This document shows, in pieces, positions 32,981-43,520 of a DNA stretch of 64,000 nt. The notes beneath the pieces were generated by a model, which saw nothing but the letters and a program-made list of their open reading frames with translations, ran no database searches and was not told the DNA's origin. The position numbers and the translations under genes were made by a program. This DNA is from Stomoxys calcitrans (taxonomy: Eukaryota > Arthropoda > Insecta > Diptera > Muscidae), in the NCBI RefSeq assembly GCF_963082655.1, contig NC_081552.1:72048707-72112706 (forward strand), written 5' to 3'. The number at the start of each line of letters is the position of its first letter. Position 1 is the stretch's first letter.

Positions 32981-33465
32981 CAAGTGAAAACGCATTAAGT
33001 TCGGACGAACTGAACTTTGGATACCCACCACCTCGTATATACATATTAAACTCATTTGGATATAGCTCTCATATGGATCAGATCTGGGATCTTAAGCCAT
33101 AAAATTCTCATTTATGCCATGATATCCTTAGGCGCCCCGGTAGCCGGGTTGGTAGAGTCCTCAGATTGCCAGGGCTGGGGTCGTGGGTTCGATTCCCACC
33201 CATGGCCATGGTCTGTCGCTACTGTGGATAAAAATTGTCTAAGTGAGCTTGTAAAGGACTGCCACTCTAATGTAGACCTAAACCTAACCTGATTTCGTTT
33301 AAGTCTTAAACTGTGACTTATATAAACTTCTCGGTACCTGAACCGAATATGATCCAAATCGGCCCATACTTGCACAAGAATATAGATTTTTAATAAAATA
33401 GGATAATAAACTGATGAGTATTCAAAGTTCGGCACGACCGAACTCGATGCGTTTTTACTTGTTTT
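32981..33465. mobile_element. Rearranged DINE-1-like element with 3' ends at both sides (copy 8)
   Basis: The left end is a minus-oriented 3' terminus ('caagtgaaaacgcattaag', TTCGGACGAACTGAA, 'gatacccaccacctcg'). From about 33056 the body is plus-oriented ('ggatatagctctcatatgg', 'agatctgggatcttaagcc'), and the right end is a plus-oriented 3' terminus (GTTCGGCACGACCGAAC, 'gcgtttttacttg'). A SINE of a second family is inserted at 33132-33291. The left terminus directly abuts the 5' end of copy 7. Confidence 0.75.
33132..33291 (+). mobile_element. tRNA-derived SINE, family 2
   Basis: About 160 bp. The A-box-like TAGCCGGGTTGGTAGAG is at 33141-33157 and the B box GGTTCGATTCC at 33186-33196, followed by a short body ('ggataaaaattgtctaagtg', 'ggactgccactctaatgtag') and a tail of CCTAA-like repeats (33276-33290). 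Unrelated in body to SINE family 1. Its 3' part resembles the 3' end of LINE-A. It interrupts a DINE element between 'catttatgcc' and 'gatttcg'. Confidence 0.88.
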
Positions 33466-33479
33466 TTAAAATTTGGTTA

Positions 33480-33875
33480 GGAATTGCATCCGGTGTGTGC
33501 TTAAGAAGTATAGTGGGGTGATTTGTTTCTATACGAGCAATAGATACGGATTCAGACCATACTTGACATGGATGTTGGAGGTTATAGGAGTAATCACTAT
33601 GCAAAATGTCGGTCATATCAAATAGTAGTTACGCCCTCTAGACGCTTAGGGAGTTATATCGGGAGGTCGAATTATCGGATTATAAGGGAGTTGGAGGTGT
33701 TAGGAAAAATTATGCAAAAATTCACCCAAATTGGATAAGAATTGCGCCCTCTAGGGACTTAAGAAGTACAATGGGAGATCACTTTATATGGGGGCTTTAT
33801 GAGGAAATAGCCCGATATAGACGGCGATCAGGAATACGTAAACGTAATGACAAAATTAATATATCACTTCAGAAG
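33480..33875 (-). mobile_element. DINE-1-like remnant (copy 9)
   Basis: Minus-oriented phrases 'ggataagaattgcgccctct' and 'ggagatcactttatatgggg', then a degraded 'gatcaggaatacgtaaacg', the complement of the motif near the family 5' end. No hairpin end retained. Confidence 0.6.
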
Positions 33876-34202
33876 AAGAAAATTTAAAAGTAAGTAGTCA
33901 ATTGAAAAGCAAGGCAGCGGGAGCGGGAGCAGGGCGAAGAAAAAATTGCCGGAGCGGAGCAGACAAAAGGTACCCGCTCCGAATTCCTGGGCATGCTTCA
34001 ATGTACACTAGCTGGAAGATTTTCTGTATGAACGGAAAGCGGAGCCAGAATTTCTTCATTGGGATGGATGTTTTTTACCTCGAAGTAGTACCAATTGAAT
34101 TTTCACCGTAGTTTAGTTTTATTTTGGTTTTTTTTTTGGAAACAACAGCATATATATTCTGTTAAATTTTAAACTAAATGTTATAATTATTGTTTGTTTC
34201 AG

Positions 34203-34247
34203 GTAATACAAATGTCTTTAAATTCAATTTACAAATCGGGGCAAATG
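34203..34247 (+). other. Candidate 45-nt cassette microexon
   Basis: Preceded by a branch-like 'aactaaat' and a pyrimidine-rich 'attattgtttgtttcag' ending at 34202, and followed by the donor GGTAAGTAGTT (intron starts 34248). The 45 nt keep the reading frame. Two of the three frames are open: VIQMSLNSIYKSGQM and, with phase 1 at both ends, NTNVFKFNLQIGAN. It lies in non-repetitive DNA. No host gene is identified, and a chance splice-like pair is possible. Confidence 0.4.
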
Positions 34248-35934
34248 GTAAGTAGTTGAAATGAATTAAGATATGTGAAAAAGAGAATGTCACAAATGTT
34301 TTAAATATTTCCTTCTTCTCAACAAATGGCGGATATCCCTGCTTCTAACTTACATATAAGACGTTCGGCTATTCTTTGATGTACGTTTTTTGCTTTTCCA
34401 TCAACTTATGCAGGCACTTGCACATCGCTAACTCTTAACTTTCCTTTTCTTGAGTGTGGTATTTCTCGTCGTTCTATCATAAACCTTTGCTATCAGCATT
34501 TAATCCTTAACTTAAAAAGGCTGTTCTTGAGTTTGAAATTTTAAGATATTTTTGTCGTTTTTTGCGTTTTCTTTTTTTAGTTTGTGAACATCATTTAATA
34601 CTTAAGACAGGTGGACATACGGACAGATAGTCTGACACTTAAAGACAAACATGTTGAGAAACAGTGCAAGTAGAGAGGCAAGAGGTATGTGCATTGCAGC
34701 AAGCCACAAAGAACACAGGACAAACAACAAACAACTAAAAGGCATCCACAAACAACAAAAGGATGCGCTAAAGCATCATTTTTGTTATCATGCGTCGCGT
34801 TCTTCTTCTTTTTGTTTGTTTATTTGTTGGCCTCTCTCAGGTATTATTGTTTTAGGTCGCATCTTTAGGAAGGAGAGGAAAAAAAAAAGGAAACAGCACA
34901 CAAAGCTTTGTATGACTTTTTATGGTTCAGTAGTTGTAAAACATATTGTACATCCCATTCTCCCCATGTCGCCGACATGGTGGACCCTATTGCTGCTGCT
35001 GTAACCACGTCTGTCGGCTTTAAGGCTTTTTGATCATTTCGTTTTCTTGGCTCTCTCTCTCTCTCTCGTGGTGCCAAGTCGCGTGGTTTGACCGAAAAGG
35101 GCCCTAAACGGATATCAAAGCCTTTGGAGCCGCCAAAGGAATATTCCTCGCTCGTTTGAACATGAATTGTTGCCGTTGTCGTCATTGCTGCCGCTGCTGC
35201 TGTTGCCGCCGCCACATGCCATTTTTGGGTTTTGTCCCAAAATAAAAGTTCTGTTTTTGGTAATATTACGTTATAGACTTTGGCAGTTGCTTTATCGATG
35301 GGATAATGGTGTTTTTTTTGTGGGTTTGGTGCCTTGTGGTTTTCTTCGCTTTTTTATTTCTTTGCGTTTTGGAGTTTCTGCAAGATTTTACACATTTGTA
35401 TTAAGGCCTAATCATTATTTGCATATAATCGGTTTAATGGCTATTTCTGCGCACTGCCATAAAGAGGATGGTTTATTTGTTGGTTTGTCTTTTAATGTCA
35501 TTGAGTTGCATCATCCGGAAGTGATAAGGTCTGGCATACGAAATGTTTCCTTGGGAATATATTGGAAATATAATTAAATGCTAAATATGGCCAAAGAGCA
35601 TTTAAGACACTGGGAAAATGAGATATTTTGAGCTTTCAGGGAAGTTGTAATGATGTAATTGTTATTTAATATTTTGAATGTTTTGCTTAAGTGTTGGCAG
35701 TAGTGGCGCCCAACTTGGGTTACTTTGGAAATGTTTTTGTCATTGGTTGGAAATTTTAATAACCTATTCTTGAATAGATAGGAATATATGGTTTCTTTTC
35801 ACATGAAGACCAAGTAAATGTCAATCATGACATTTATAGGCACTGTGGCGCCCAACGAGATGGTTAGGATAGATTTTGGTGTCGGTTTGTTGTTAGATTC
35901 ACTTGGGCACTTTGCAACATCACCGCAACAGGAA

Positions 35935-36070
35935 TACTAAATTCCACTGTTTCCTCGACGTCCTCACAGCTTCTGCAGTAAAGTTAACTCGCCACCTTTA
36001 GTCTATCATCATGTTTTCCAATTAGACAGTGGGCTATCACCGTTCTAGTGATCGACAGCAAAGCTGAATT
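35935..36070 (-). pseudogene. LINE-A C-terminal fragment
   Basis: Minus-strand text reads ALLSITRTVIAHCLIGKHDDRLKVAS, the counterpart of the GHCLMGNHAEGLKVAS segment of LINE-A (7819-8049). 'tcctcgacgtcctcacagctt' continues the match into the CxSCxD part. About 130 bp, with no 3' tail visible. It is separated from the next DINE remnant by a (TTTTA)-like stretch. Confidence 0.7.
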
Positions 36071-36089
36071 TAAATTTAATTTTATTTTA

Positions 36090-36985
36090 TAATATTTTAC
36101 ACCTATACCATATGATGGAGGTATACCTATTTTGTCATTCCGTTTGTAACACTGCGAAATATTGATTTCAAACCAAACTATGTATATAAAGGGTGATTTT
36201 TTAGCTATTATTTTTGGCAACACTAGTTTAAACAGCTCACGCATGTTTCGCGTTTTGTTTCATTGTCAAACATCTTCAGTTTGGTCTATACTTTAGCCAT
36301 GAATCGTCTTACGTCAAAATGCGTGCTCTGTTAAGAAAGTTCATCGCACGCTTCTTCCATCCATCATCGAAGCTCATTTTTGGCTCAATGGATGCGTAAA
36401 TAAGCAGAATTATCGATTTTGGAGTAAAGATCAGCCAGAAGCATTGTAAGAGTTACCAATGCATCTAGAAAAAGTCACAGTTTGGTGCGGTTCATGGGCT
36501 GGTGGCATCATTGAACCGTACCTCTTCAAAGATGATGCGAACCGTAACGTAAGTGAGAATGGTGAGCGCTATCATGGGATTATATTCAACTTTTTTTACC
36601 CAAAATGCAAGAACTTGACATGTGGTTTCAACAAGACGGTGCCACATTCCGCACATCACGAGTAACCATGGACTTATTGAGAGGCGAGTTCGGTGAACAC
36701 TATATTTCAAGTTGGGGACCAGTCAATTAACCTATTTCTATCGACTATTTTTTGTGAGGCTATGTTAAACCTCATGTCTATACAAGAGGTTAAACAAAAA
36801 CTGTGGAACTCGGTTAATAACCGGATATATATTAGCCGATTTTCAGATTTGGTTTTTGAGCCTCTAGAAGGCGCAATTAGCCTCCGATTCAGCTGAAGTT
36901 TTGTTACGACTTACAAAAGTCGTGCCAACTATGGTTTAGATAGGCCCATATTTATTTCATCAAATCGAACAATCCGTTTCCCATT
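36090..36985 (+). mobile_element. DINE-1-like element (copy 10), split by a DD41D transposon
   Basis: The 5' part is 36090-36188 ('acacctataccatatgatgg', 'ttgtcattccgtttgtaac', 'ctatgtatat'). After the insertion it resumes at about 36820 with 'ttttgagcctctagaaggc' and 'agctgaagttttgttacgac', ending near 36985 without a hairpin. The next DINE starts at 36990. Confidence 0.65.
36189..36810 (+). mobile_element. DD41D-type Tc1/mariner transposon, 3'-truncated
   Basis: The left end AAGGGTGATTTTTTAGCTAT follows a TA at 36187-36188. Text includes NRLTSKCVLC..., HFWLNGCVNKQNYRFWS, PMHLEKVTVWCGSWAGGIIEP and, after frameshift, MWFQQDGATFRTSRVTMDL with EFGEHYISSWGPVN-stop. Similarity fades after 'cctcatgtctatacaagag' at about 36780, and no right inverted repeat is found. 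It lacks the same N-terminal segment as the copies at 54145 and 62951, so all descend from one deleted form. Confidence 0.82.
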
Positions 36986-36989
36986 TATT

Positions 36990-38225
36990 ATACCCTACAC
37001 CATAGGATAGGGGGTATAATAATTCCGTCATTCTGTTTGTAACACCTCGAAATATGCGTCTGAGACCCCATAAAGTATATATATTCTTGATCGTCATATC
37101 ATTATAAGTCGATCTGGCCATGTCCGTCCGTCTGTCGAAAGCACGCAAAGTTTCGAAGGAGTAAAACTAGCCGCTTGAAATTTTGCACAAATACTTTTTA
37201 TTAGTGTAGGTCGGTTAGGCTTGTAAATGGGCCAAGTCGGTAAATGTTTTGTTGTAGCTGCCATATAAACCGATCTTGGGTCTTGACTTTTTGAGCCTCT
37301 AGAGGGCGCAATTCTCGTCCGATTTGAAATTTTACTAGTAGTGTTTTGGTGGCACTTCCAACAACTGTGTTAAGTATGATTGAATTTGGTTCATAATCTG
37401 GTATAGCTGTCACATAAACCGATCTTGGATCTTGACTTCTTCAGCCAATAGAGCTCGCAATTCTCATTCTCAAATTTTGCATGAGGTATTTTGTTATGAC
37501 TTTCAATAACTGTGCCAAGTATGGCGCCAATCGGTATATAACCTGATATAGCTGCCAGATAAACCGATCTGGGATCTTGATTTTTGAGCTTCTAGAGGGT
37601 CCAATTCTCATTCGATTTGGCAGAAAATTTGTACGACGGCTTCTCTCATGACCTTCAATATACGTGTCTAATATGGTCTGAATCGATCAATAGCTTGATA
37701 CTGCTCCCCTATAAACCGATCTCCCGATTTTGTTTCTTAAGCCCCTGCAAGGCGCAATTCTTATCCGAATGAAGTGAAATAATATACAATGACTTCTACA
37801 ATGTTCAGCATTCATTTATGGTCGGAACCGGACTATAACTTGATATATTGGGTTGCCCAAAAAGTAATTGCGGATTTTTCATATAGTCGGCGTTGACAAA
37901 TTTTTTCACAGCTTGTGACTCTGTAATTGCATTCTTTCTTCTGTCAGTTATCAGCTGTTACTTTTAACTTGCTTTAGAAAAAAAAGTGTAAAAAAAGTAT
38001 ATTTGATTAAAGCTCATTCTAAGTTTTATTAAAAATGCATTTACTTTCTTTTAAAAAATCCGCAATTACATTTTGGGCAACCCAATAGCTCCAATAGCAT
38101 AACAGTTCTTATTCATTATTCTTTGTTTGCCTAAAACGAGATACCGCGCATAGAACTAGACTAATGCGATCCAGGGTGGAGGGTATATAAGATTTGGCCC
38201 GACCGAACTTAGCACGCTCTTACTT
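36990..38225 (+). mobile_element. DINE-1-like element (copy 11), split by a mariner MITE
   Basis: Starts 'ataccctacaccataggata' and has 'aaagtatatatattcttgat' and GTCCGTCCGTCTGTCG. Central units contain 'gatatagctgccagataaac'. The MITE at 37848-38085 sits between TA duplications, and the element ends with 'ccagggtggagggtatataa', 'atttggcccgaccgaactta' and 'gctcttacttg'. A pentanucleotide repeat begins at its T-rich tail. Confidence 0.83.
37848..38085. mobile_element. mariner-derived MITE (238 bp, copy 2)
   Basis: TTGGGTTGCCCAAAAAGTAA at the left and its complement at the right, with TA duplications at 37846-37847 and 38086-38087. Nearly identical along its whole length to the MITE at 4647-4882, including the internal junction, so both came from one deleted mariner copy. 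Confidence 0.95.
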
Positions 38226-38345
38226 GTTTTATTTTATTTTATTTTATTTTATTTTGTTTTGTTTTACTTTATTTTATTTTATTTTATTTTGTTTTGTTTT
38301 ACTTTATTTTATTTAATTTTTTTAATTTTATCTTATTTTATTAGA
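38226..38345. repeat. (TTTTA/TTTTG)n pentanucleotide repeat
   Basis: About 24 pentanucleotide units with a TTTTG variant block appearing twice (a ~50-bp sub-duplication). It grows directly out of the 'tttacttgtttt' end of DINE copy 11. Confidence 0.92.
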
Positions 38346-39955
38346 GTTTATTTCATTTAGCAAATTCGCCCATGAGTATCCCATCAAAGAAGCTGTGTAA
38401 GGAACAACAATGCGTCTACCGAACGAAGCCACACGAAGTTGCTTATACTGTACGTGTGCTACTGTTCGGTTTAACTATGCCCACGAGCATAGTTATTTAT
38501 ATGCGGTTGCGTGCTGTTGCCCAACTATGACTTAGAATGTTTGTATTCTACCTTCACCATAAGAAGAACCCCCCGGCAATCCATCAGTACCCCCATTGCT
38601 TATGTGGCAGCAACAGTTTGATACTGTTGAAAAAAACTTCATAAATATTAAACAAAATTCATTGAAAATTATGCAACTTTTCTTCTTTTGATTGCTTAAT
38701 AGTCAAAAAAGAAAAATTAAAAATGCAAGAAGAGTATTTCTTGCAAGATGAGTTTTGTTACTTCACGACAACCTCATTGCCAAAAGTCATCATGACATAC
38801 GTGAAAACTCCATTAGTAACTATCTATCCATAGAGACTCCAGATTGAACTTGACTTAGTCAACGATTTAGCTGCTCATGAAATTTAAGTAGCATTTTTGT
38901 TTTGCCTACTAACCACCTCCTGCCCATTCGCATTGGCATCGTCATCTTCATTCTCTAACCATTGACCCGTGGATCATGATATAGGCAAACTATTAAGAAA
39001 AATAGACACGCAAAGGTATATAGGAATCTTTGGCAACATTGTTGCACTAACATTTGAGCTAAAGAAAAAAATAAAACAAAATGAAGTAGAGGTCTACCAA
39101 ACGATGCCTTCACTGACAGTAATGATATGCAACATTATTTATGAGACATGCAACATTTATCTCCTTAGTTGCTGCGGCTGGACGTTCGGTGTTTGCTTGC
39201 TTACACACCTAATCGTTGAAATTAAGACTAGTTGGCACTTTTTAAAGCATTTGAGTTAATTTTTCTTTTTTTTTTTTTTTGATTTGATTGTCTGCCAGGA
39301 TTTTCACCACTTTATCAAATTTCCACTGCCATTTTCATTTGAAATGTTTGAAAGTTCTTAAAAGAGATTTATGGAAGATCTAAAATGGAAAATCTTGAAC
39401 TAAAAGTTTTAATGTGGTATTTCGTACACGTTTAAGCCATTATGCTGACATGCCAAGTTATTGGCATTGGCATGAAAAGTTAAAGCAGTTAAATGTTAAG
39501 GAGCTTTTACATCAGTAGATTATCAAAATGTAAAACTATGGCTTAAATAGAAACAACTAGGGGGGCCTGCGAGGCTTAAAATGTTTGCTTGACAATTGGT
39601 ATGCATGGGTTAATTGAAGGAGGCGCCCCCTCAGAGGCCAGTTTTGGTTCGATGGAGTATTCCAGTAGAAGGGTAATTTAGGGGCACATACATTACAGAT
39701 CCAGAAACCAGAGACAAGTGGGTAAAGAATAAACGTATGTCGAGTTATATCTAAATTAAGGTGGGTCTAAATTATGAAAAGTTCATCGTTAAAACCGGGA
39801 AACCCGATTTTGAACTTAGATCCATGATTGTCGGGCATAACTACTTATAATTTTTGGTAGATTACGATAACGAGAACCGCCTGATGAATGTTTCTGATCC
39901 TTACCAATTGACTCACCCCAAATCGGGAGATCGGTTTATAGGGGAGCTATATTCA
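38346..39955. other. Unique block, no gene recognised
   Basis: Contains a pair of hairpins at 38418-38494 and a poly-T run near 39265-39280. The frame 38969-39259 (96 codons) has no recognisable domain. From about 39540 it becomes richer in G with no clear family match. Confidence 0.4.
38418..38494. other. Two adjacent hairpin-forming sequences
   Basis: First: ACCGAAC (38418-38424) pairs with GTTCGGT (38464-38470), and CACACG (38430-38435) with CGTGTG (38453-38458). Second: AACTATGC (38473-38480) pairs with GCATAGTT (38487-38494) around a 6-nt CCACGA loop. Both are perfect in their stems. No function is assigned. Confidence 0.6.
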
Positions 39956-39959
39956 AATA

Positions 39960-41290
39960 TGAATATAGCCATCTGCTTCTATATATTTATATAAAAATGA
40001 ATTTGTGTTTGTTTGTATGTTTGTTTGTTTGTGGGTTTGTAAATTTGTTTGTTCCGTATAAACTCAAAAACGCCTGAACCGATTTTTTTTTAAATTTTTA
40101 CAGATTGTGGGGAATGATCCGGAAGGAACAATAGGCTATATAATTTATTGATATCGGTAGCGGGGCGGACCCTCCCCCTTACCCTAAAAGTACGACCCCA
40201 AAATAAAAGTGAACTGATCGGGACAATATGGGATTCAAATGAAAGATATTCAGGAGAAGACTACGAACTTCATATTAAAAATTGGATTCAAGTAACTGGG
40301 GGCCGCCCCGACCCCAAATTCCCCTAAAATAGGTTTATGGGGCGATATTGACAATATGGGACTCGAATGAAAGGTATTCGGGAGTAGATTACGAAAATGG
40401 TCAGGAAGGAGGAAAAAGCTTTTTAGTTTGTTGATATTGGAAGGGGGCGGACCCTCCCCCGTTACCCCAAAAACACCTCTTAAAATCAAAAGTGGACCGA
40501 TAGGGACAATATGGGTATCAAATGAAATGTATTGGGGAGTACAATACGAATATGATATTAAAAATTTGGATCAAGTATGCGAGGGGTCATCCATCCCCAA
40601 AAACTCCCCCAAACAAATATATTGAACGTAAATACTATTATCGGAATCAAATGAAATGTATTCGGGACTAGACTACGAATATAACATACAAAATGGAGTC
40701 CATGTAATTGGGGATCGCCCCACCCCCAAATGAGAATACAATTCGATCATAGCTAGATGCGCCTCAAATACGTTTAGTATTTGATAGCAGATTACGAATA
40801 TGACATTACACTTTGTGTCCAAGAATCTAGGTGGAGCTTTACTTCCTAAAGTCGCCTCCAATAGTTTATTTGGCCTATTAAAACAATCGGGGGATCAAGT
40901 CATAGATATTTTTAAGTGGAGTGCGTTATTAAAATTTGTGCTCAAGTGGCAGTCGGAGTGAGGCGCACAATTCTCCTACGCCCCCACCAAACGGCTGTAT
41001 ACACCAATTATGACAATATGGGGTTCAATTCACTGTATAAGTTTGTGGACTGCGAATATGAAATCTTTATTCTGCTCATTCATCTAGGGGACCACCTCAC
41101 TCCAAAACAGTTGAACAGTTATAACGACCTAATAGGACACTGCCACCATACCTCCAAAGTTATGACGTTCAGTGGGATAGGAGCAGTTGCAAACCTTAAC
41201 GTCATGGTGGCCGCCATTTTTAGCTCATCGACAAAGAGCCTTCTTTTCCCAGACAAATCCAAACAACGTGCTGCTGGGCGATACTTTCAG
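39960..41290 (-). repeat. Dispersed G-rich repeat family with ~130-bp internal units (copy 3)
   Basis: Minus orientation: left end 'tatataaaaatgaatttgtg' plus a TTTGTTTG-rich stretch and 'cctgaaccgatttttt', the complement of the family 3' end. Units with 'gacaatatgggactcgaatg', 'aaaggtattcgggagtaga' and 'ggggcggaccctccccc' follow. The right part beyond 40900 is increasingly diverged and its limit is uncertain. Confidence 0.65.
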
Positions 41291-41821
41291 GATTGAAAGT
41301 TTTACACGGTTTAATTACTAAGAATTGTCGCCACCGCACCTTATATAAAGACCGGCACATTAGTTCTTTACCACTGAGAATCGTTTAATATGGCAATTTG
41401 ATTTGATTTAAAAAGGCTAAATTATGACTATTCAACAAGTAGCCATATAGTCGGTTATAGACAACTACCACATGACGATCAATGTTATAGGCGCTAAGCC
41501 GCTCCAAGCGAGTAGCAAAAAAGCTCTAACAGATGGGAGAAATGTCAAATTCTCAGTCGTTTATATGTGTTTGCGCAAGGATCTAGGGCGACATGGAACG
41601 GAGAACTTTTAAGTTATTTTAGAAGCATTTTGGGTATTAAAGTCTAAACCTTTCTCTTATAGATGGCAGCGATAACATTTAGAAAAGCGTCATCTGTTTG
41701 CAAATGGATCAACTGAATGGAAACGCCACCACGAACAGAGAGAGGGCAGAGTGGAAAAAAACTGATCATGCAGCATTTATCTTTATATAGGAATTTCGTT
41801 GCGATTGATTGCTGTATTATT
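41291..41821. other. Unique sequence, no gene recognised
   Basis: About 530 bp between two repeat blocks. A short open stretch (41644-41835, minus) has no recognisable domain. Confidence 0.35.
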
Positions 41822-43330
41822 ATACCCTCCACCATAAGATGGGGGGTATACTAATTTTTATACCCTCCACCATAAGATGGGGGGTATACTAATTTCGTCA
41901 TTCTGATTGTAACTACTCGAAATATTCGTCTGAGACCCCATAAAGTATATATATTCTTGATCGTCGTGAAATTTTATGCCGATCTAGCCATGTCCGTCCG
42001 TCTGTCCGTCCGTCCGTCCGTCCGTCCGTCCGTCCGTCCGTCCGTCCGTCTGTCCGTCCGTCCGTCCGTCCGTCCGTCCGTCCGTCCGTCCGTCCGTCCG
42101 TCCGTCCGTCCGTCCGTCCGTCCGTCCGTCCGTCCGTCCGTCCGTCCGTCCGTCCGTCTGTCTGTCGAAAGCACGCTAACTTCCGAAGGAGTAAAGCTAG
42201 CCGCTTGAAATTTTGCACAAATACTTTTTATTAGTGTAGGTCGGTTGGTATTGTAAATGGGCCATATCGGTCCATGTTTTGATATAGCTGCCATATAAAC
42301 CGATCTTGGGTCTTGACTTCTAGAGCCTCTAGAGTGCGCAACTCTTATCCGATTGGGATGAAATTTTGCACGACGTGTTTTGTTATGACATCCAACAACT
42401 GTGCCAAGTATGGTTCAAATCGGTCTATAACCTGATATAGCTGCCATATAAACCGATCTTGGGTCTTGACTTCTTGAGCCTCTAGAGTGCGCAATTCTTA
42501 ACCGATTGGGATGAAATTTTGCACGACATGTTTTGTTACGATATCCAACAACTGTGCCAAGTATGGTTCAAATCGGTCCATATCCTGATATAGTTGCCAT
42601 ACACACCGATCTGGGGTTTTGACTTCTTGAGCCTCTAGAGCGCGCAATTCTTATCCGATTGAAATGAAATTTTGCACCACGTGTTTTGTTACGATATTCA
42701 ACAACTGTGCTAAGTATGGTTCAAATCGGTCCATAACCTTATATAGCTGTCATATAAACCGATCTTGGGTCTTGACTTCTTGAGCCTCTAGAGGGTGCAA
42801 TTCTTATCCAATTTGAATGAATTTTGGCACGTAGTATTTTGTTATGATATCCAACAACTGTGCCAAATATGGTTCAAATCGGTTCATAACCTGATATAGC
42901 TCCCATGTAAACCGATCTGGGATCTTGACTTCTTGAGGCTCTAGAGGTCGCAATTATTATCCGATTTGCCTGAAATTTTGTACGACGGATTCTCTCATGA
43001 CCACTAACATACGTGTTTATTATGGTCTGAATCGGTATATAGCCCGATACAGCTCCCATATAAATCGATCTCTCTATTTTACTTCTTGAGCCCACAAAGG
43101 GCGCAATTCTTATTCGAATTGGCTGACATTTTACACACGTCTCCAACATATAATTTAATTGTGGTCCAAACCGGACCATATCTTGATATCGCTCTAATAG
43201 CAGAGCAAATCTTTTCTTATATCCTTTTTTTGCCTAAGGAGAGATGCCGGGAAAAGAACTCGACAAATGCGATCCATGGTGGAGGGTATATAAGATTCGG
43301 CCCGGCCGAACTTAGCACGCTTTTACTTGT
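41822..43330 (+). mobile_element. DINE-1-like element (copy 12, complete ends)
   Basis: Starts 'ataccctccaccataagatg'; the first 38 bp are duplicated in tandem (41822 and 41860). It has 'aaagtatatatattcttgat', a hugely expanded CCGT tract at 41992-42166, and central units at 153-bp spacing ('gatatagctgcc' at 42281 and 42434). The end has 'ccatggtggagggtatataa', the TTCGGCCCGGCCGAA palindrome and 'gcttttacttg'. Subterminal inverted repeats ACCCTCCACCAT / ATGGTGGAGGGT are perfect. This is the best reference copy of the 'ccctccacc' subfamily here. Confidence 0.9.
41992..42166. repeat. (CCGT)n microsatellite inside DINE copy 12
   Basis: About 43 tetranucleotide units, nearly pure, with three CTGT variants. 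It sits exactly where the other DINE copies have only GTCCGTCCGTCTGT. Frames across it give a repeated TDGR or SVRP peptide with no biological meaning. Confidence 0.97.
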
Positions 43331-43344
43331 TTTTTGATTGAAAA

Positions 43345-43405
43345 TTTAGCTCAAAGATAAGAAGCCTCCTTTTTATAGTCGAGCCCAAGTGGCGTGCCGA
43401 TAAGC
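43345..43405 (-). mobile_element. SINE family 1 fragment
   Basis: Short match in minus orientation ('agcctcctttttatagtcg', 'agcccaagtggcgtgccg') to the middle of SINE family 1. Both ends of the SINE are missing. Confidence 0.6.
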
Positions 43406-43423
43406 ACACATTTTTTTTTCGTT

Positions 43424-43520
43424 TTGTCATTCGATTCGTTCGCCAAGTCATTGAAAACAGCTGATTTTTTAAAGGGAAAATAGCTGTTTTCAATGACTTG
43501 GCGAACGAATCGAGTGACAA
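43424..43520. other. Near-perfect long hairpin (97 bp)
   Basis: A ~39-nt arm starting 'ttgtcattcgattcgttcg' at 43424 and ending 'gaaaacagct' is repeated in inverted form from 'agctgttttcaatgacttgg' to 'gagtgacaa' at 43520. There is one mismatch (T/C) and a ~19-nt AT-rich loop. It lies between a SINE fragment and the 3' end of DINE copy 13. It could be a tiny foldback element or a palindrome made at a junction. Confidence 0.85.

Larger units (their letters stand above)
33876..36085. other. Unique block with triplet and CT tracts; contains candidate microexon
   Basis: Holds a 45-nt candidate exon at 34203-34247, a (CT)n tract at 35050-35068, GCTGCTGCTG/GCCGCCGCC stretches near 34990 and 35185-35217, and a LINE fragment at 35935-36070. 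Frames of 110-140 codons here follow the triplet composition and carry no domain I recognise. Confidence 0.45.

Noticed and set aside
33132..33205. Functional tRNA gene
   Set aside because: A- and B-box-like parts are present, but I cannot fold a proper anticodon arm, and the sequence continues into a SINE body with a CCTAA tail.
34865..35215. 116-codon minus-strand frame starting MAAATAAAAAM
   Set aside because: The Ala/Thr run is a GCC/GTC triplet tract and the rest has no domain; no splice sites support it.
41913..42294. Open frames encoding TDGR or SVRP repeats
   Set aside because: Produced by the (CCGT)n microsatellite within a DINE element.
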